A DNA stretch of 64,000 bases from Diatrype stigma (GCA_022225965.2 JAKJXP020000005.1:186001-250000), one strand, 5' to 3'. Numbered from the stretch's first letter, positions 1 to 11,258 are shown. Notes: a model not told the origin generated them from the letters alone. Program-made: numbers and translations.

Positions 1-720
1 GTCCGCCGCCGACCACACCCGCACCGTGCCGTCCGCCGACCCCGACGCGATCCACCGCCCGTCCGGCGAGATCCGCACCTGCGAGATCGCCTTCTGGTGC
101 CCCGCCAGCACGAGCTGCGGCACGTAGTGCGGCCGCACCAGCCGCCGCGCCGGCTCCGGAGGAGGCGGCGGTGCCGGCGTGGCCGTGGCGGAGGCCGCGT
201 GGCGGCGGCGCTGCCGATGCCCGTCGCGTCGGGGCGTGTCGTCGCCCAGTGGCGACTGCGAGCGCGTGCTGGAGCTGGTGCGGGACCGGGTCCGTGACCG
301 CGAGCGGCTGTCGTCGGACTGTGACCTCGAGCGCGTCGTCGACCGTATCCGCGCTCGTGCTCGCGTCTGCGACCTCGACCTGGACCGCGTCCTCGACTGT
401 GACCTCGACCGGGAGCTGAAAGGGGATCGGCTGCGGTCGCTGGAGTCGTAGTCGCGCTCCCGGCGCCGAGCGCGGTCAGGGGTCGGGCTCCGGCTTGCTG
501 AGTCAGAGCCTACCGTCTTCTCGCGGATGGACATTTGCAGGGTTGCCTTGTCGTCTGCCGACGGCAGCTCCTGCTGCTGCTGCTGCTGCTTCTGCTGGGG
601 GTGCTCATCGGGAGTGCTGTAACGCGGGATGCTGTCGGTGCTGTCGACGGCGACTTTGCGGCGCTTCGAAGGAGGTAGCGGTAGCGGTGGGTTCGAGACA
701 GGATCCACAGCTTCCGGCAT
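1..720 (-). CDS. SWD3: WDR5/Swd3-like WD40 protein, N-terminal part (runs off left edge)
   Basis: The minus strand is open from an ATG at 720 down to base 1, giving the first 240 residues. A Pro/Lys-rich start with a KRRK cluster (about 19-22) and a Gln run (about 42-50) is followed by a long Arg-Ser dipeptide region (about 94-157). After a Pro-rich linker comes RPHYVPQLVLAGHQKAISQV and then a GxWIASGSADGTVRVW repeat. That is the first WD40 blade, and it lines up closely with the start of the WDR5 propeller (KPNY...LAGHTKAV). WDR5/Swd3 is the core WD40 subunit of the COMPASS histone H3K4 methyltransferase. The remaining blades lie outside the window. The RS-rich N-terminus is not part of the classical WDR5 fold and resembles splicing-factor RS domains. 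The KRRK cluster could be a nuclear localisation signal (inference). Another WD40 protein remains possible, since only one blade is visible. Confidence 0.82.
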   Translation of the reverse strand, partial: MPEAVDPVSNPPLPLPPSKRRKVAVDSTDSIPRYSTPDEHPQQKQQQQQQELPSADDKATLQMSIREKTVGSDSASRSPTPDRARRRERDYDSSDRSRSPFSSRSRSQSRTRSRSRSQTRARARIRSTTRSRSQSDDSRSRSRTRSRTSSSTRSQSPLGDDTPRRDGHRQRRRHAASATATPAPPPPPEPARRLVRPHYVPQLVLAGHQKAISQVRISPDGRWIASGSADGTVRVWSAAD

Positions 721-2201
721 TGTGGAAGTATTCGTATATGTTGTTGGGTATATTCGAGGTTATTTGTTCGTCATGTAAATCTGTTGTGCTGCATCATTGT
801 CGTGGGTGTGATGAGCTTCTTGGGGTACCTCGCGATCAGTTGATTCGAGCGTAGAACCTAAGTACAATCAATACGTGATTGTTGGCAGCGAGTTGGGTTG
901 GCTGCAAGCTGGCAAGTGTGGTCATGTAGCCACGGCAGATTCAGCCTTGAAGGGGCGGATGTGTCGAGAGAATCTCGGTAGTACTCCGTATCGTTCCGAG
1001 CGAAATGGTGGCTGATGGTAACTGAAGAATCCCTACTTCGTACATGCAGTTTTACACGTAATTTAATGGTTAAGGCTGTGATATCCTTCGCAAGTCGCGA
1101 CTCGCGCGACAACCTTGAAGCGTTGGCAACTTGGCGGGGAGATTAGCGGGATGGCCCGTGATTACTACGCCTTCGAGCCAATCATACGAAGTAAGCAGAC
1201 GATAAATGCGCTGGTCAGCGCCGTAGTTAAATTTTCAAGGCTTCAATCTTACCTACAGTGCTACAAACATACACGTAGGTACCTACATACATGTATGTAA
1301 CTTAACATGTAGGTAGGGGATTGGCCGGGAGCGACATATGCAGTCCCGACCCCCGGTGCCCCCTCAGCCCCCAAATGCGCCCTGAGTGACGCTAGCGGAA
1401 AGCTGCAGAGTGAGATCCTCCCCGAGCCCCCCCTAATAAGGCTCCAAGCCTCCAAGGCTCTCTCAAAAGCCCGCCGTTACAACCCTGAACTCAAGAAACA
1501 TCGGAAAACATCAGAAACTTCGTCAATCATAAACATGGACGCAGTCGACTCGGAGTTTCCGGACCATATGGGATCTAATGGGACTTTTGCTGTGACACTG
1601 TGGCTGCATGATACAATAACAGGATGACCACCTACATTGACATGCAGGTGAAATCCAGGGCTGCCAGGTCCTGCGAATACCAAGATTCCTAACGCAATGC
1701 GCATTGCTGTGCCCTCCTTCATTAAGCAAACTCACGTCGCACCAACAGCCTACATGCTAAGATTGGATGAATACCACCCTCCATCGCTCCATCCTGGGTG
1801 TAACTTGTCGTCTGTCGTCCTAGTATGTAGCAGTTATATCCTTACTACGATACGATTGACTGCATACTTCAGGCAGGCTGGCAGACAGGTAGGCAGCTTA
1901 AGGTGCTCAAGGTAGGAGGACTCTTGATAGCCCAAATTCTCATATCTTACATAGTCGCTCTCACCCCCCATTCATCGGGTTCACCACATCTCATTCCTAC
2001 ACCTGCTGCCACCGAACTTTCCACACCTCAGAAACAAAGTCAAGACACCGGTTTATGTAGCCTATAACTACACATCATAGATTGAATCCATAATCCCAGG
2101 GGGTGTATAGGTACATAGCTGTACTCTACAAGAAACAACAAGACATCCAGTCGCTTGGGAACTCTTCGAATCGTAGCTTCGTCTTCACAGCACTACACAA
2201 A
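721..2201. other. Divergent intergenic region, SWD3/ISC1
   Basis: No coding exon could be supported in these 1.5 kb between two divergently transcribed genes, so it should hold both promoters. It contains one of the window's recurrent TAGGTACCTA/TACATACATGTATG clusters, at about 1274-1316. Short reading frames here lack codon bias and plausible splice partners. Confidence 0.6.
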
Positions 2202-3863
2202 ATGGACCACACCCGGCTCCCCACTGAGATCAATATCATCACCTTGAATTGTTGGGGCCTCCTTTACCTCAGCAAACACCGCGCCCAGCGCTTAAAAGCC
2301 ATTGGTCACCAGATCGCCATCGCCGATCCCCCTCCTCATATTGTAGGCCTTCAGGAGTGTTGGACCCAAGAGGACTATCGCAGTATCCGCCAACAAACTC
2401 GCTTCGTGTTGCCCTATGGCAAGTTCTATCACTCTGGCCCCTTTGGCAGTGGGCTCGCCATCCTCTCGAAATGGCCAATAGAGGAGAGTACAATGTATCG
2501 TTACCCCCTGAACGGGCGACCAACCGCGTTCTTCCGAGGGGACTGGTATGTAGGTAAGGGCATCGCTTGTGCTAGGGTTCGTTATGGGGTTGGGCAGAAG
2601 CAAGTCATCGAAATATTCAATACTCATGTAAGTTGACTCTTGTAAAGCTCGGGATCATCGGGGTGGGACACCGAAGGGTAGCCCGCCAACGACCTCAGCA
2701 GCCTCTTGGCTGTAACTGTAGTCACTTACTAATGCCTGAGGTAGACGCACCCAAGATATGGGCCTTCGGCCGAAGAAAACAGCTATTCTGTGCACCGACT
2801 GTCCCAAAGTTGGGAAATGGCCAAGCTGATCCGCGGCGCCGCGGAGCGCGGCCATATGGTGATGGCTCTAGGCGATTTCAATGATGTGCCCGAGTCGCTG
2901 CCCTACCGCATCATCTGCGATCTCACGCCCGCTCGAGACGCGTGGCGGGTGTTGCATCCGGACTCCTCTCTCGGTCCCGCAGATCGTGACTTGGAGCGGG
3001 CACGTCGGCGTCCGATCCCTACGGCAGAGTTCAACATCACCGAGAACGGTGTGACAAGCAACAGCGTGTACAATACCTGGCGATGGTCAAAATCCCAGCA
3101 GAGATCTCTCGGCCCGGGTCGGGACCCAATGTCCGTCCCAGCCGACTCGCCAGACAAGCGAGGCCATCGTATTGACTACATATTCATATCGTCCGGCTCC
3201 CTGCCACATCTTGGCGGCAGCGGGTGGGTGATCAAAGACGCGCGCGTGGGCATGATCGAGAGACATCCGCAGCTGCAGTGCTCCCTCAGCGACCACTTCT
3301 CGGTCCATGCCACGCTCGGCTTTCACGTACCGCAGCCTGAGAGCAGCAGCGCCTCGTCGTCCAACGACCAAGGTACCGAGGTCGACGCGGAAGGAGTCGA
3401 TCGAGGGACGTACCTAGAATCCCCTACATCCTCCGAGTTCCGCAATATCCGGACCAGGGCCTCGTACGATGGACAGCTGCGGGACGCTAGCATGGGGTCG
3501 AACGGCTTGCCCGTCTCTACGTACGAGGAGATATTGACGCTGATCAAGGAGTACCGCTCGCGCGAGGAGACGCAGAGGCAATGGCGTGGGGTTCATTTCT
3601 TCTTCTGGGCTCTTGTTGTCGTCGTAAGCTATGTTGCGGTGTGGTTTATTCCCAACTACGGCGCCTTCATCTTCCTGCTCCTGAGCACGTTGGGGCTGCT
3701 GGCAGGCACGGTCGACGGGCTGTTGTCGTTGTTGTTCTTCAACTCGGAATTGAGGGCTCTGAAGGAGTTCGAGTGGGAAATCTTGAATGCAAAGGCTAGT
3801 GCCAGCGGGGCTGTGGGCTTGACACATGAGGACGAGGAGAAAACCTGGCGAAGGGTAGACTGA
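2202..3863 (+). CDS. ISC1: Inositol phosphosphingolipid phospholipase C (neutral sphingomyelinase family)
   Basis: Exons 2202-2627 and 2745-3863 give 514 residues. The intron has a GTAAGT donor, a CTTACTAAT branch site and a GTAG acceptor, and it joins NTH to THP to make the conserved NTHTH-type motif. The endonuclease/exonuclease/phosphatase fold is clear: NCWGL (16-20), GLQECW with the Mg-binding Glu52, GSGLAILSKWPI (82-93), GDFNDVP (185-191), RIDYIF (284-289) and LSDHFSV with the catalytic His326. Two hydrophobic segments near the C-terminus (about 427-447 and 451-475) match the tail anchors of Isc1 and nSMase2. The family hydrolyses inositol phosphosphingolipids to ceramide on ER and mitochondrial membranes and feeds ceramide signalling. 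The ATG at 2202 is preferred over upstream in-frame codons because conservation begins with the INIITLNCWG strand. Confidence 0.93.
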
Positions 3864-4862
3864 TGTGCATGCTGTATGGGAAGGTAAGTAGGCTTCGATA
3901 AGAGGTGTATTTTCTTCATGCTCACATAGTGTCGATAAGGTACAGGCACTAGATACGCTCAAGTTCCTGAAGATTGGCCCTGGGCTTTGCGGAATAAGGC
4001 ATAGGTATACTTAGAAGGGAGGAAGACCATTAAACATCTGCCCATCCAGGTGTCGATACAAGCTTGATATGGTAGTCGACAAAATAATTGATAATGTTCA
4101 GGCCATACCACACCAATAATTAGGTATCGACACCATTAATATTTGGTTATCAACCTCCTGACTTTCTTCCACGCTAACATATATGTACACACAAGGTTAT
4201 TCACAATAAGCCCATCCCCCATACAACACTTTATCTAGGAAAGGGCAAAACAAATAAGGTGCTATGAAAAACAGTCCTACTTATCTGTGAACACCTGCAG
4301 TTAGGTCTCCAATAACCTAATTCCCTTCGAGCTCTTGCACAACTTCCTTATCAGAAGTTTGGTTGTAACTTCTTCCACACATTCCTTTCCTCCCATGTCA
4401 ACGGCAGTTCAGCCCATCCATGTCAACAACAACATAGTCGTTCCAAACCATCAACCACTCTTGTCGATGCCCATCTTCCTCGAACTTTATCACTCGTCCA
4501 TTTGAGAAAACATCGAGACAGACGTCCACATTCTACACAAGGTGCATTAACTGCAACCTTATACCTATCCCTCATACCAGCAAATACTGTTTGGTGTCGA
4601 TAAACAACCCTGGCAACATCGAAATTGATACTATTTTGGTGTCGATAAACAACCTTGTCAATATCGACATTGATACTTCTTCCCCTTGTTATTTCCATTC
4701 CTCTTGCCCAGTGAAGGAAAATATTACACAACTACTTCCTGTCAAGACTTCGTACTTTCCCTTCTCCAACATTGCTTATCACAACCTTCATCCGATCTCT
4801 AAAAAAACACCTGGCACATCGACATTTGTTTGTAGCCTTGGCTGTGTACCATTGTAGACATA
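3864..4862. other. AT-rich intergenic region with GTGTCGATA repeats
   Basis: The 1 kb between ISC1 and the DUF3716 gene is visibly richer in A and T than its neighbours. The word GTGTCGATA or its reverse complement recurs (about 3929, 4051, 4123, 4595, 4640), culminating in a 45-bp tandem pair. No coding exon is supported. Confidence 0.6.
4593..4682. repeat. 45-bp imperfect tandem repeat, two copies
   Basis: Copy 1 (4593-4637) and copy 2 (4638-4682) both begin GGTGTCGATAAACAACC and share an ATCGA.ATTGATACT tail. They lie 180-270 bp upstream of the start codon of the DUF3716-type gene, so they could sit in its promoter or leader. Confidence 0.85.
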
Positions 4863-7241
4863 ATGGCGTCTTCTCACCCAAAGAAGGAGCCACTCGAGAA
4901 GTTGTCTCCTGATCTTGATGCCCCGCCTGTCCAAACATCACCCAAGCCTCTGGCACAAGCCCCGAGCGGGCGTCCTTACCTATTGTACAAACGTAAGTCA
5001 CTCTTGACAACTACAGCTCTACTTCTCGTTGCTAACCATCAGCTAGCTTCATCCGGGAAGAAGGTAAAAATGTTAGGAGCGCTCCTCCCCGATGGATATG
5101 AACTTCGTTCCGACCCCGAATATCCATTTATCTGCCCTGTGAAGTCATGCGGGTCGCTCTTTTCGACACTCCAAGGTGTCGACATACATTTCTGGGTAAG
5201 TTGTTCATACTGGGCCTCCTTCGACCTCGTAGCCGATGCAAAAACTAACCTTTTCACCAGAGAAGCCATGAGGCTGAGATGTTCAACGACAACCTAGACG
5301 GCACCTTATCTCCCGTTGGCCGTCGCACCGGCGAGGGAAAACTACCAGCTATTGTAGTTTCCCAGGGTTCTTTGGTTCCAGAAGACATGGAAATGAGGGA
5401 GGCATCGCTGCCTTTGAAGTCTTCACCTACTCTATCGACTCCTCAAGATGCACCACAAGTGCCTCAAATGTTACCCTCTAGTTCTTCTCATGAGGTGACC
5501 CTAGGCACAGTATCGCAGCTGATGAGCATTCCACGCTCGCCTACTCTCACTGCTGATGAGCCAAACAGAGGACTGACTTTATGGGAACGTATGGCCCCCT
5601 TCCTGGGCCACCAAGATATCTCTTCATTCGAAAAGAGTGGTCCCACGTATCAGCTCCTTCAGTTGCCGCAGCGTCGGGAGCCCGCGACCGAGCCACAAAG
5701 TAAGGCAACCTTGGAGATAACGTTGGAGTGTGACATGATAGCGATGGCCGTGTACCTCACTGGCGTCGAAGCACCCCATCCATGTGTTCGATGTTTGTGT
5801 CGAAAGGGACCATTCGCTGGATGTGTTATTATACATCCTGATGCGCCAGCTGATCTTCAAAGCAAATTCGCTACCTGCGCCAATTGCCTTTACAAGGGAC
5901 ATAATAAACTATGCGGTCTTGATGCTCTTGTGGCCCACGGCGGCCAGAGATCAACAACAACATCACCCCAGCCTGACATCGAACATGAGCCAGTTGTGGA
6001 CAAGCAGGTAGGTAAAGTATGGGAGAAGCTGCTAAACTACTCAGACAATGCGGCTGCTCAACAAGATCATCAGCATTGCCCGCTGGTGGAAAGCTTCAGT
6101 GACTTGGCCGTAGCTTGTTATTCCGAAGAAATCAAGAACGACAAGCATGATATGAAAGCCTTGATGCCAGCTGCGGAGGTCACACCTGGTGTAGTATCAC
6201 ATAGCAAAGCGCCGCCCTCGAGAGTCGATATAGAGAACAGCGTGGATCGTCAAGCTCCCGCTGCTGAATCGAGCTTAGTAACTCCGCAGAGACGTTCCGG
6301 TAGGCTCATATTGAAGGCCACAACAGTACCCACGGTTGCTACGCCTTTTGCACCCCCAGCACCAAAGGTAAGAGAGCAGCCAGGCCCTTCTCCTAGAACC
6401 CCAGTCACTCGTTCTGCAGTACGCCATGAACAGAATGGCCCAAATATGGATGGGGCGTCCATCCCCAACACCCGAAGATCGAGTCGTATCAAGACACTGC
6501 CGAACCGATCCACAGTTGAGCCGGCTACTCCCACGCCAAGCTTGGCAAAGAAGAGGAAGCTAGAGCCCCAGAGCAGTGGGAAAGGCACTACAGCCAGCAG
6601 CGGGGGCAGCAAAAACAACAGTTCCAGACGCCGATTCAGTCGGCGAGAGATCCATATGGGTAGCCAAACGTCGTCAGTTTCTAGCTCGTCGGTCCCGAAT
6701 CAGACCATGCCACCAAGTCCGTCATCGCCGACATATAGCTTCCACAATACGTTCCAGCTGGAGGGCTGGGAATTGGCACCCGGAAAGATCCGGTCTGGTA
6801 AACATAGTAAGTCCCCTCCCCCATTCATCCTCCTAATAAATCTCAAGAAAGTGAAACAAGAAAGAAAATCAAAATACATGAAACAAATCAAACTAAAAGA
6901 AAGAAACAAAAGAAGGCTAACCCATAGAACCAGACATCGCATTCTCGACCACCTTCCTCCGGTCGAACAACCCGATCACGATCCACCCCGCCATGGCGTT
7001 CCACGTCGTCGTGGTCAGCGCCGGAATGAGCCACCGTGTCGAGGCCAGCCCCAACAAGATCCGCCTGGTGTCGGTAGCAGCCGGGAAGATTCACGCCAAG
7101 ATCTCGGGGGAGGAGGAGTTCGTCGTCAGCACCAACGGCGCCGTAAAGGTGTTGGCCGACGTTGTCTGTGTCCTGCACAACCCGTTTGCGGTGGACGCGA
7201 CGCTGCACGTCTGTGCCCTGCACCAGGAGCAGCAGTCCTAA
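4863..7241 (+). CDS. C2H2-like / DUF3716 / Mif2-cupin-like fungal protein
   Basis: Four exons (4863-4992, 5047-5195, 5261-6806, 6928-7241) give 712 residues. A C2H2-like finger (C73, C78, H91, H96) is split by intron 2. A cysteine cluster at about 262-315 (PCVRCLCRKGPF, then CANCLYKGHNKLC) matches the DUF3716 pattern of filamentous fungi. The middle is Ser/Pro/Arg-rich and probably disordered. The last exon (from about residue 609) reads as a beta-rich fold, GKIHAKISGEEEF...NGAVKVL...DATLHV, that resembles the C-terminal cupin of Mif2/CENP-C. Intron 1 must use the TAG at 5046; the CAG at 5042 would shift the frame into an early stop. Exon 4 is clearly more GC-rich than exon 3. The function is unknown; DNA or chromatin association is an inference from the finger and the cupin-like tail. 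Confidence 0.75.
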
Positions 7242-7961
7242 AGGCCCGAGGAAGGCGTAGGGGGCGAAATAGGCTCGAGGTGAGAGAGCTCAGCTTTTGC
7301 TAATCTGAAGGAAAGTAGATCTGTATGAGTTTTATCTGATCCGAGAAAGGGGCTTTCTGGTAGAGTCGTAAAGACTCCGTTCTTCTGTGTAGATACCAGT
7401 TTCTGTTGTCTACGCAGGCAGTTGTATACACCCACGCATGAAGGAATGCAGGATCTTGTTTGAGTACGGTTATTAAGGGCACGGAGGAAAAGGGATTGGC
7501 TTCAATGTGATGATTTACAACAACTGGCAGGAACACCTCTTCATAGCTAGATACAACTTTGCATCTAGCTTCAATTGCATCAGAGACAGAAGAATAAGAA
7601 TCAAGACCGAGAAGGCTATCATGAATTAAGTCAAGAGTATATCGAGCTAAAAGGAGTCAGCCCCTGTGCCCCTCCAAGTGCTGGACTATCTGACTATACA
7701 GTATGTACCTACATACAGGTACTTACTTACCTGGTAGTGCGAAGTTAAGCTTGTCTGGATCGATAGCCCCACTTCACCCCACGTCGCTGGGATTCTGGGA
7801 AAGAGTCACTCTTCTGCCCCTCTGACTCAAACCGAAAATAATAGTTACTTCAGTACTTCAGTAGCTGCACCAGACATATCCCGAGGTCTTATTTCGCAAA
7901 GCTGGCCGTCATTGTATTGCGCTTCGTTTAGTCGCGACCTAAGTTCCACCCTATCGCAAAC
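7242..7961. other. Intergenic region upstream of tyrosyl-tRNA synthetase
   Basis: About 720 bp hold the 3' flank of the DUF3716-type gene and the promoter of the synthetase. A GTACCTACATACAGGTACTTACTTACC cluster lies at about 7704-7731. No gene was seen. Confidence 0.6.
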
Positions 7962-9386
7962 ATGACCCCCGAAGAGTCCATTGCCTTGATCAAGGCCAAC
8001 CTGCAGGAGGTCCTCAACCCCGAGATCATTGACGATGTCATCCTCACCCAGAAGCGCCACCTCAAGGTCTACTGGGGGACCGCTACGACGGGTAACGACA
8101 ACTCTCTTGAACAACCAATTGGGACGCCGAGAGCGAGGAACTAGTTAGACTGATGAAGACTGTTTTGCGCAGGGAAACCCCACTGTGGTTATTTCGTCCC
8201 GATGGTCAAGCTCGCCGAGCTACTGGCCGCCGGTTGCGAGATCAAGATCCTCCTCGCCGACCTGCACGCCTACCTCGACAATATGAAAGCGCCCCTCGAG
8301 CTGATCGAACAGCGGGCCAAGTACTACTCGTTTTTGATCAAGAGCTCGCTCAAGGCACTCAACGTCGACATCACGAAACTCACATTCGTCCAAGGAAGCT
8401 CGTACCAGAAGAGCGAGGCTTACACCATGGACCGGTTCAAGCTAGAGGGTATTACGAGGATATCAGTGGCGCAGAAGGCTGGTGCCGAGGTGGTGAAGCA
8501 GACGGCGGATCCGTTACTGGGTGGTCTAGTTTACCCTGTTCGTCCTCATCTCAGCCCGACCCCAACCCCAATACCGACCCCGGCCCTTTGAACTAACACG
8601 CGAAAAAGCTTATGCAAGCGCTGGACGAAGAGTACCTCGGCGTCGACGCCCAATTCGGCGGTGTCGACCAACGGAAGATCTTCACCTACGCCCTAGAGAA
8701 CCTTCCAAAGATTGGCTACAGGCCCAGAGCGCATCTGATGAACACCATGATACCCGGCCTTGGAGAGGCGCAGAAGATGAGCTCGAGTGAGCCCGACAGC
8801 AAGATCGACCTGTTGGAGACGCCCGAAGCCGTTGCGAAAAAACTGAAGAAGGCCGTCTGCGTCCCGAAGAAGCTGGAAGGCAACGGTGTGATTGCGTTCG
8901 TAGAGCATGTGATCTTCCGAGCACTGGCGTTGAGGACGGGCGGGACGCCCAGCTTCAAGGTCGAGAGACGGGATGCTGAGCCCATCGTGTACGACGACAT
9001 TGAGAAGCTCAAGTCGGATTACGAGCAAGACATAGTAAGTTGTTTCCTCACCCACCCACTCGCTCACTCGCTCGCTCGCCCGATATTCCAACACCGCGCG
9101 GAATGGATGGAACAGAATGTTGCTCACACGAAATGCTTGCCAGCTTACCCCGCAACTCCTGAAATCCGCCTTAACGACGGCACTGAACGAGCTTCTCGCG
9201 CCGATCCGGAAGGAGTTCGAGGAGTCGGAGGAGTGGCAGAGGGTGACGGAGCTCGCCTACCCACCGGAGGTCAAGGATGTTAAGCCCAAAAAGCAAAAGA
9301 AGGAGATCGACCCGGCCAAGCGGGAAGCTGCCCTTGCGGCCAAGGCGGCAGCTTTGGCTGTCAAGGATGCTCCCAGCGAACAATGA
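7962..9386 (+). CDS. TYS1: Cytosolic tyrosyl-tRNA synthetase
   Basis: Exons 7962-8091, 8173-8537, 8609-9034 and 9144-9386 encode 387 residues, the usual size of the eukaryotic cytosolic enzyme without an EMAP domain. It charges tRNA-Tyr in the cytosol. The class I signature KPHCGY (45-50) follows YWGTATTG and is rebuilt by splicing intron 1. [12 protein letters not shown] and the KMSSS loop (about 221-225) lie in exon 3. Exon 4 ends in a Lys/Ala-rich tail ([20 protein letters not shown]) typical of fungal members. Intron 2 uses a weak GTTCGT donor at 8538, but it is required because reading through meets a stop and splicing restores [13 protein letters not shown]. The ATG at 7962 gives the expected N-terminal helix. 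Confidence 0.96.
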
Positions 9387-10117
9387 GATGACAGTCTAGT
9401 ATTGTAGTAGTAACTAGATTAGTTGGTCCCGTGAGATTTATGTGGGATGCGAGTGCATTCGATGGAGTTAGTGAGAGTCAGAACTGATTTGGCAATCCTT
9501 GGTAAAAAGCTGTGTTGAACATGCAAAGATGGCAAATGCCACCTAGAACCCCGGCTATGGAAGATGGTCCTGGCCAAAGATGTTAGAAGTAGGTAGATGT
9601 GGGAGCTATCTATACGTCCAAAGCGATGTCGATAGATATATGTTGTACTTTGTGTTCTAGGCTTCGTGTCCATCGTGACGTGACAATGTTGAGAGATAAA
9701 TTATACCTGGTGTCGTTCCGAGGTGCAACCTCAACCAGGTGATGATAAAGGGGTAGGTTGGGTATGTATGTACTTTGGTAGGTATGTATGTACCTAGGTA
9801 CCTACTGTGCCTACTAGGCAAACCGCAAACTGGGTTCCGTCATAGGTTCAAGCTGGAGCCCTGGAGGTGGAGGGAATCGGTGAAATCGATGTTCCCCCCG
9901 ATAAGAGATTGACCAATCAAAGCTCGGCAATGGGCAGTAACGCTGGTGCTAGGAAAAAAGAGTGACGGGCCTTGGCAACATTTTAGCTCTCAAGGGCCGG
10001 CCAGCGAGAATCAACCCAACCGCTTCTATTTCGTGGTGATGGAACTGGAGTTTCGGACGCATCCCATTCCACATTGCACACAACCACCTGGGCACCACCA
10101 CCGCCACAGCCACCGCC
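9387..10117. other. Intergenic region between TYS1 and the mitoribosomal gene
   Basis: This 730-bp stretch has no supportable exon. It includes a dense run of GGTAGGTATGTATGTACCTAGGTACCTAC-type sequence at about 9754-9815, which is partly self-complementary. Confidence 0.6.
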
Positions 10118-11258
10118 ATGATACGGCCTAGACTCAGAATACCGCGCGCCGGCTCGCTGCTGCGCCGGCGACCCGCGATCCAGGCGCCCCTCCAGTTCCA
10201 CCCTTACCACACGGTCCCCGTCCTGCAACAGTTCCGCAATGTCGAGGAGGGCGTCCCGGGTTTGCTGTCGCCGGAGGGCTTCCAGATGGCCTGGACCGAG
10301 TACATAGAGTTTGTCCTTAACAAGCTGAATAACCTCACGGCTCGTACGTCTTCCGCGTCTTCTTCTTCTTCCACTGCTTTACTGCTTATTCTTCCTTCTT
10401 TCACACTCCCGACCTGCTCGTTCTCGTCTCTGCCTAGCTAGCCTACGACGACAAGTGCCCACCTCCCACCCGAGCCACACAGCGAGCGAAAAAGCAAATG
10501 AAGCTTCACTTCAGCCCCGTTACATAACTAACGAACGACGATATCGTGTGAAAAATACAGAAACCGAGTTCGAGGAGAAGGAGGTCCACCAGATCGTCAA
10601 GGAGACGGCGCGCCAGCCCAGCCAGGCCCCGACCTTCAACTACGCCTCGATGGCGTACAACCACAACTTCTTCTTCGAGAACCTGGCGCGGCTGCAGCCG
10701 GCGGAGGAGGGGCGCCCGGTGGAGGAGGTCGGCCTGCTGCCCGTGGCGATGCCGGCCAAGATCAAGAACGACATCGAGCTGAAGTTCGGGTCGGTCGAGA
10801 CGCTGCGGCGCGAGATGATCGCCACGGCGGACGCCATGTTCGGCCCGGGCTACGTCTGGCTCGTCAAGCCGGTCCGGAGCAGCGCCTTCCGCATCCTGCC
10901 CACCTACCTGGCCGGCACGCCCTTCACCGCCGGCCACTGGCGCCGCCAGGGGCTCGACATGAACGTCCACGGCTTCGGCGCCGCCCCCCAGGGCTACAGC
11001 GTGGACGACTCGGCCCTGCAGTACGTGAACCGCCAGCAGGTCGGCGCCGGCAACAGCGACGTCGGCCGCTTCGACAACCGCGCCAACGCCCCCGGCGCCA
11101 CCGAGGTCATCCCCCTCCTGTGCGTCAGCACCTGGCAGCACGTCTACCTCCGCGATTGGGGTGTTGCCGGCAAGCGCCAGTACCTCGAGGCCTGGTGGGA
11201 TTGCATCGACTGGAACAAGGTCGACAGCCTGTCGCACCAGAACGTCAGTTTCAAGTGA
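10118..11258 (+). CDS. SOD-like mitochondrial small-subunit ribosomal protein (mS42/mS43, Rsm26/Mrp1 type)
   Basis: Exons 10118-10343 and 10561-11258 give 307 residues. The 217-nt intron (GTACGT donor, ACTAAC branch site, ACAG acceptor) restores NNLTA-QTEFEEKEV. The N-terminus is Arg-rich without acidic residues for about 40 residues, as in a mitochondrial presequence. The body follows the Fe/Mn superoxide dismutase fold: VPGLLSPEGFQMAWTEYIEF, then YNHNFFF (109-115), and a C-terminal STWQHVYLRDWG near 265-276. Of the usual four metal ligands, the first-helix His is replaced, the Asp of DxWEH is Ser, and only His110 and about His269 remain. This suits the catalytically dead SOD-like subunits of the fungal mitoribosome better than an active dismutase. 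Automatic annotation may call it Fe-SOD. I favour mS42 over mS43 on the VPGL..GF.MAWTEY segment. Confidence 0.82.

Noticed and set aside
10506..11237. Minus-strand 243-codon frame over the mitoribosomal gene
   Set aside because: It is an exact antisense of a well-supported exon, composed of Ala/Val/Leu/Arg-rich sequence that follows from GC-rich third positions.
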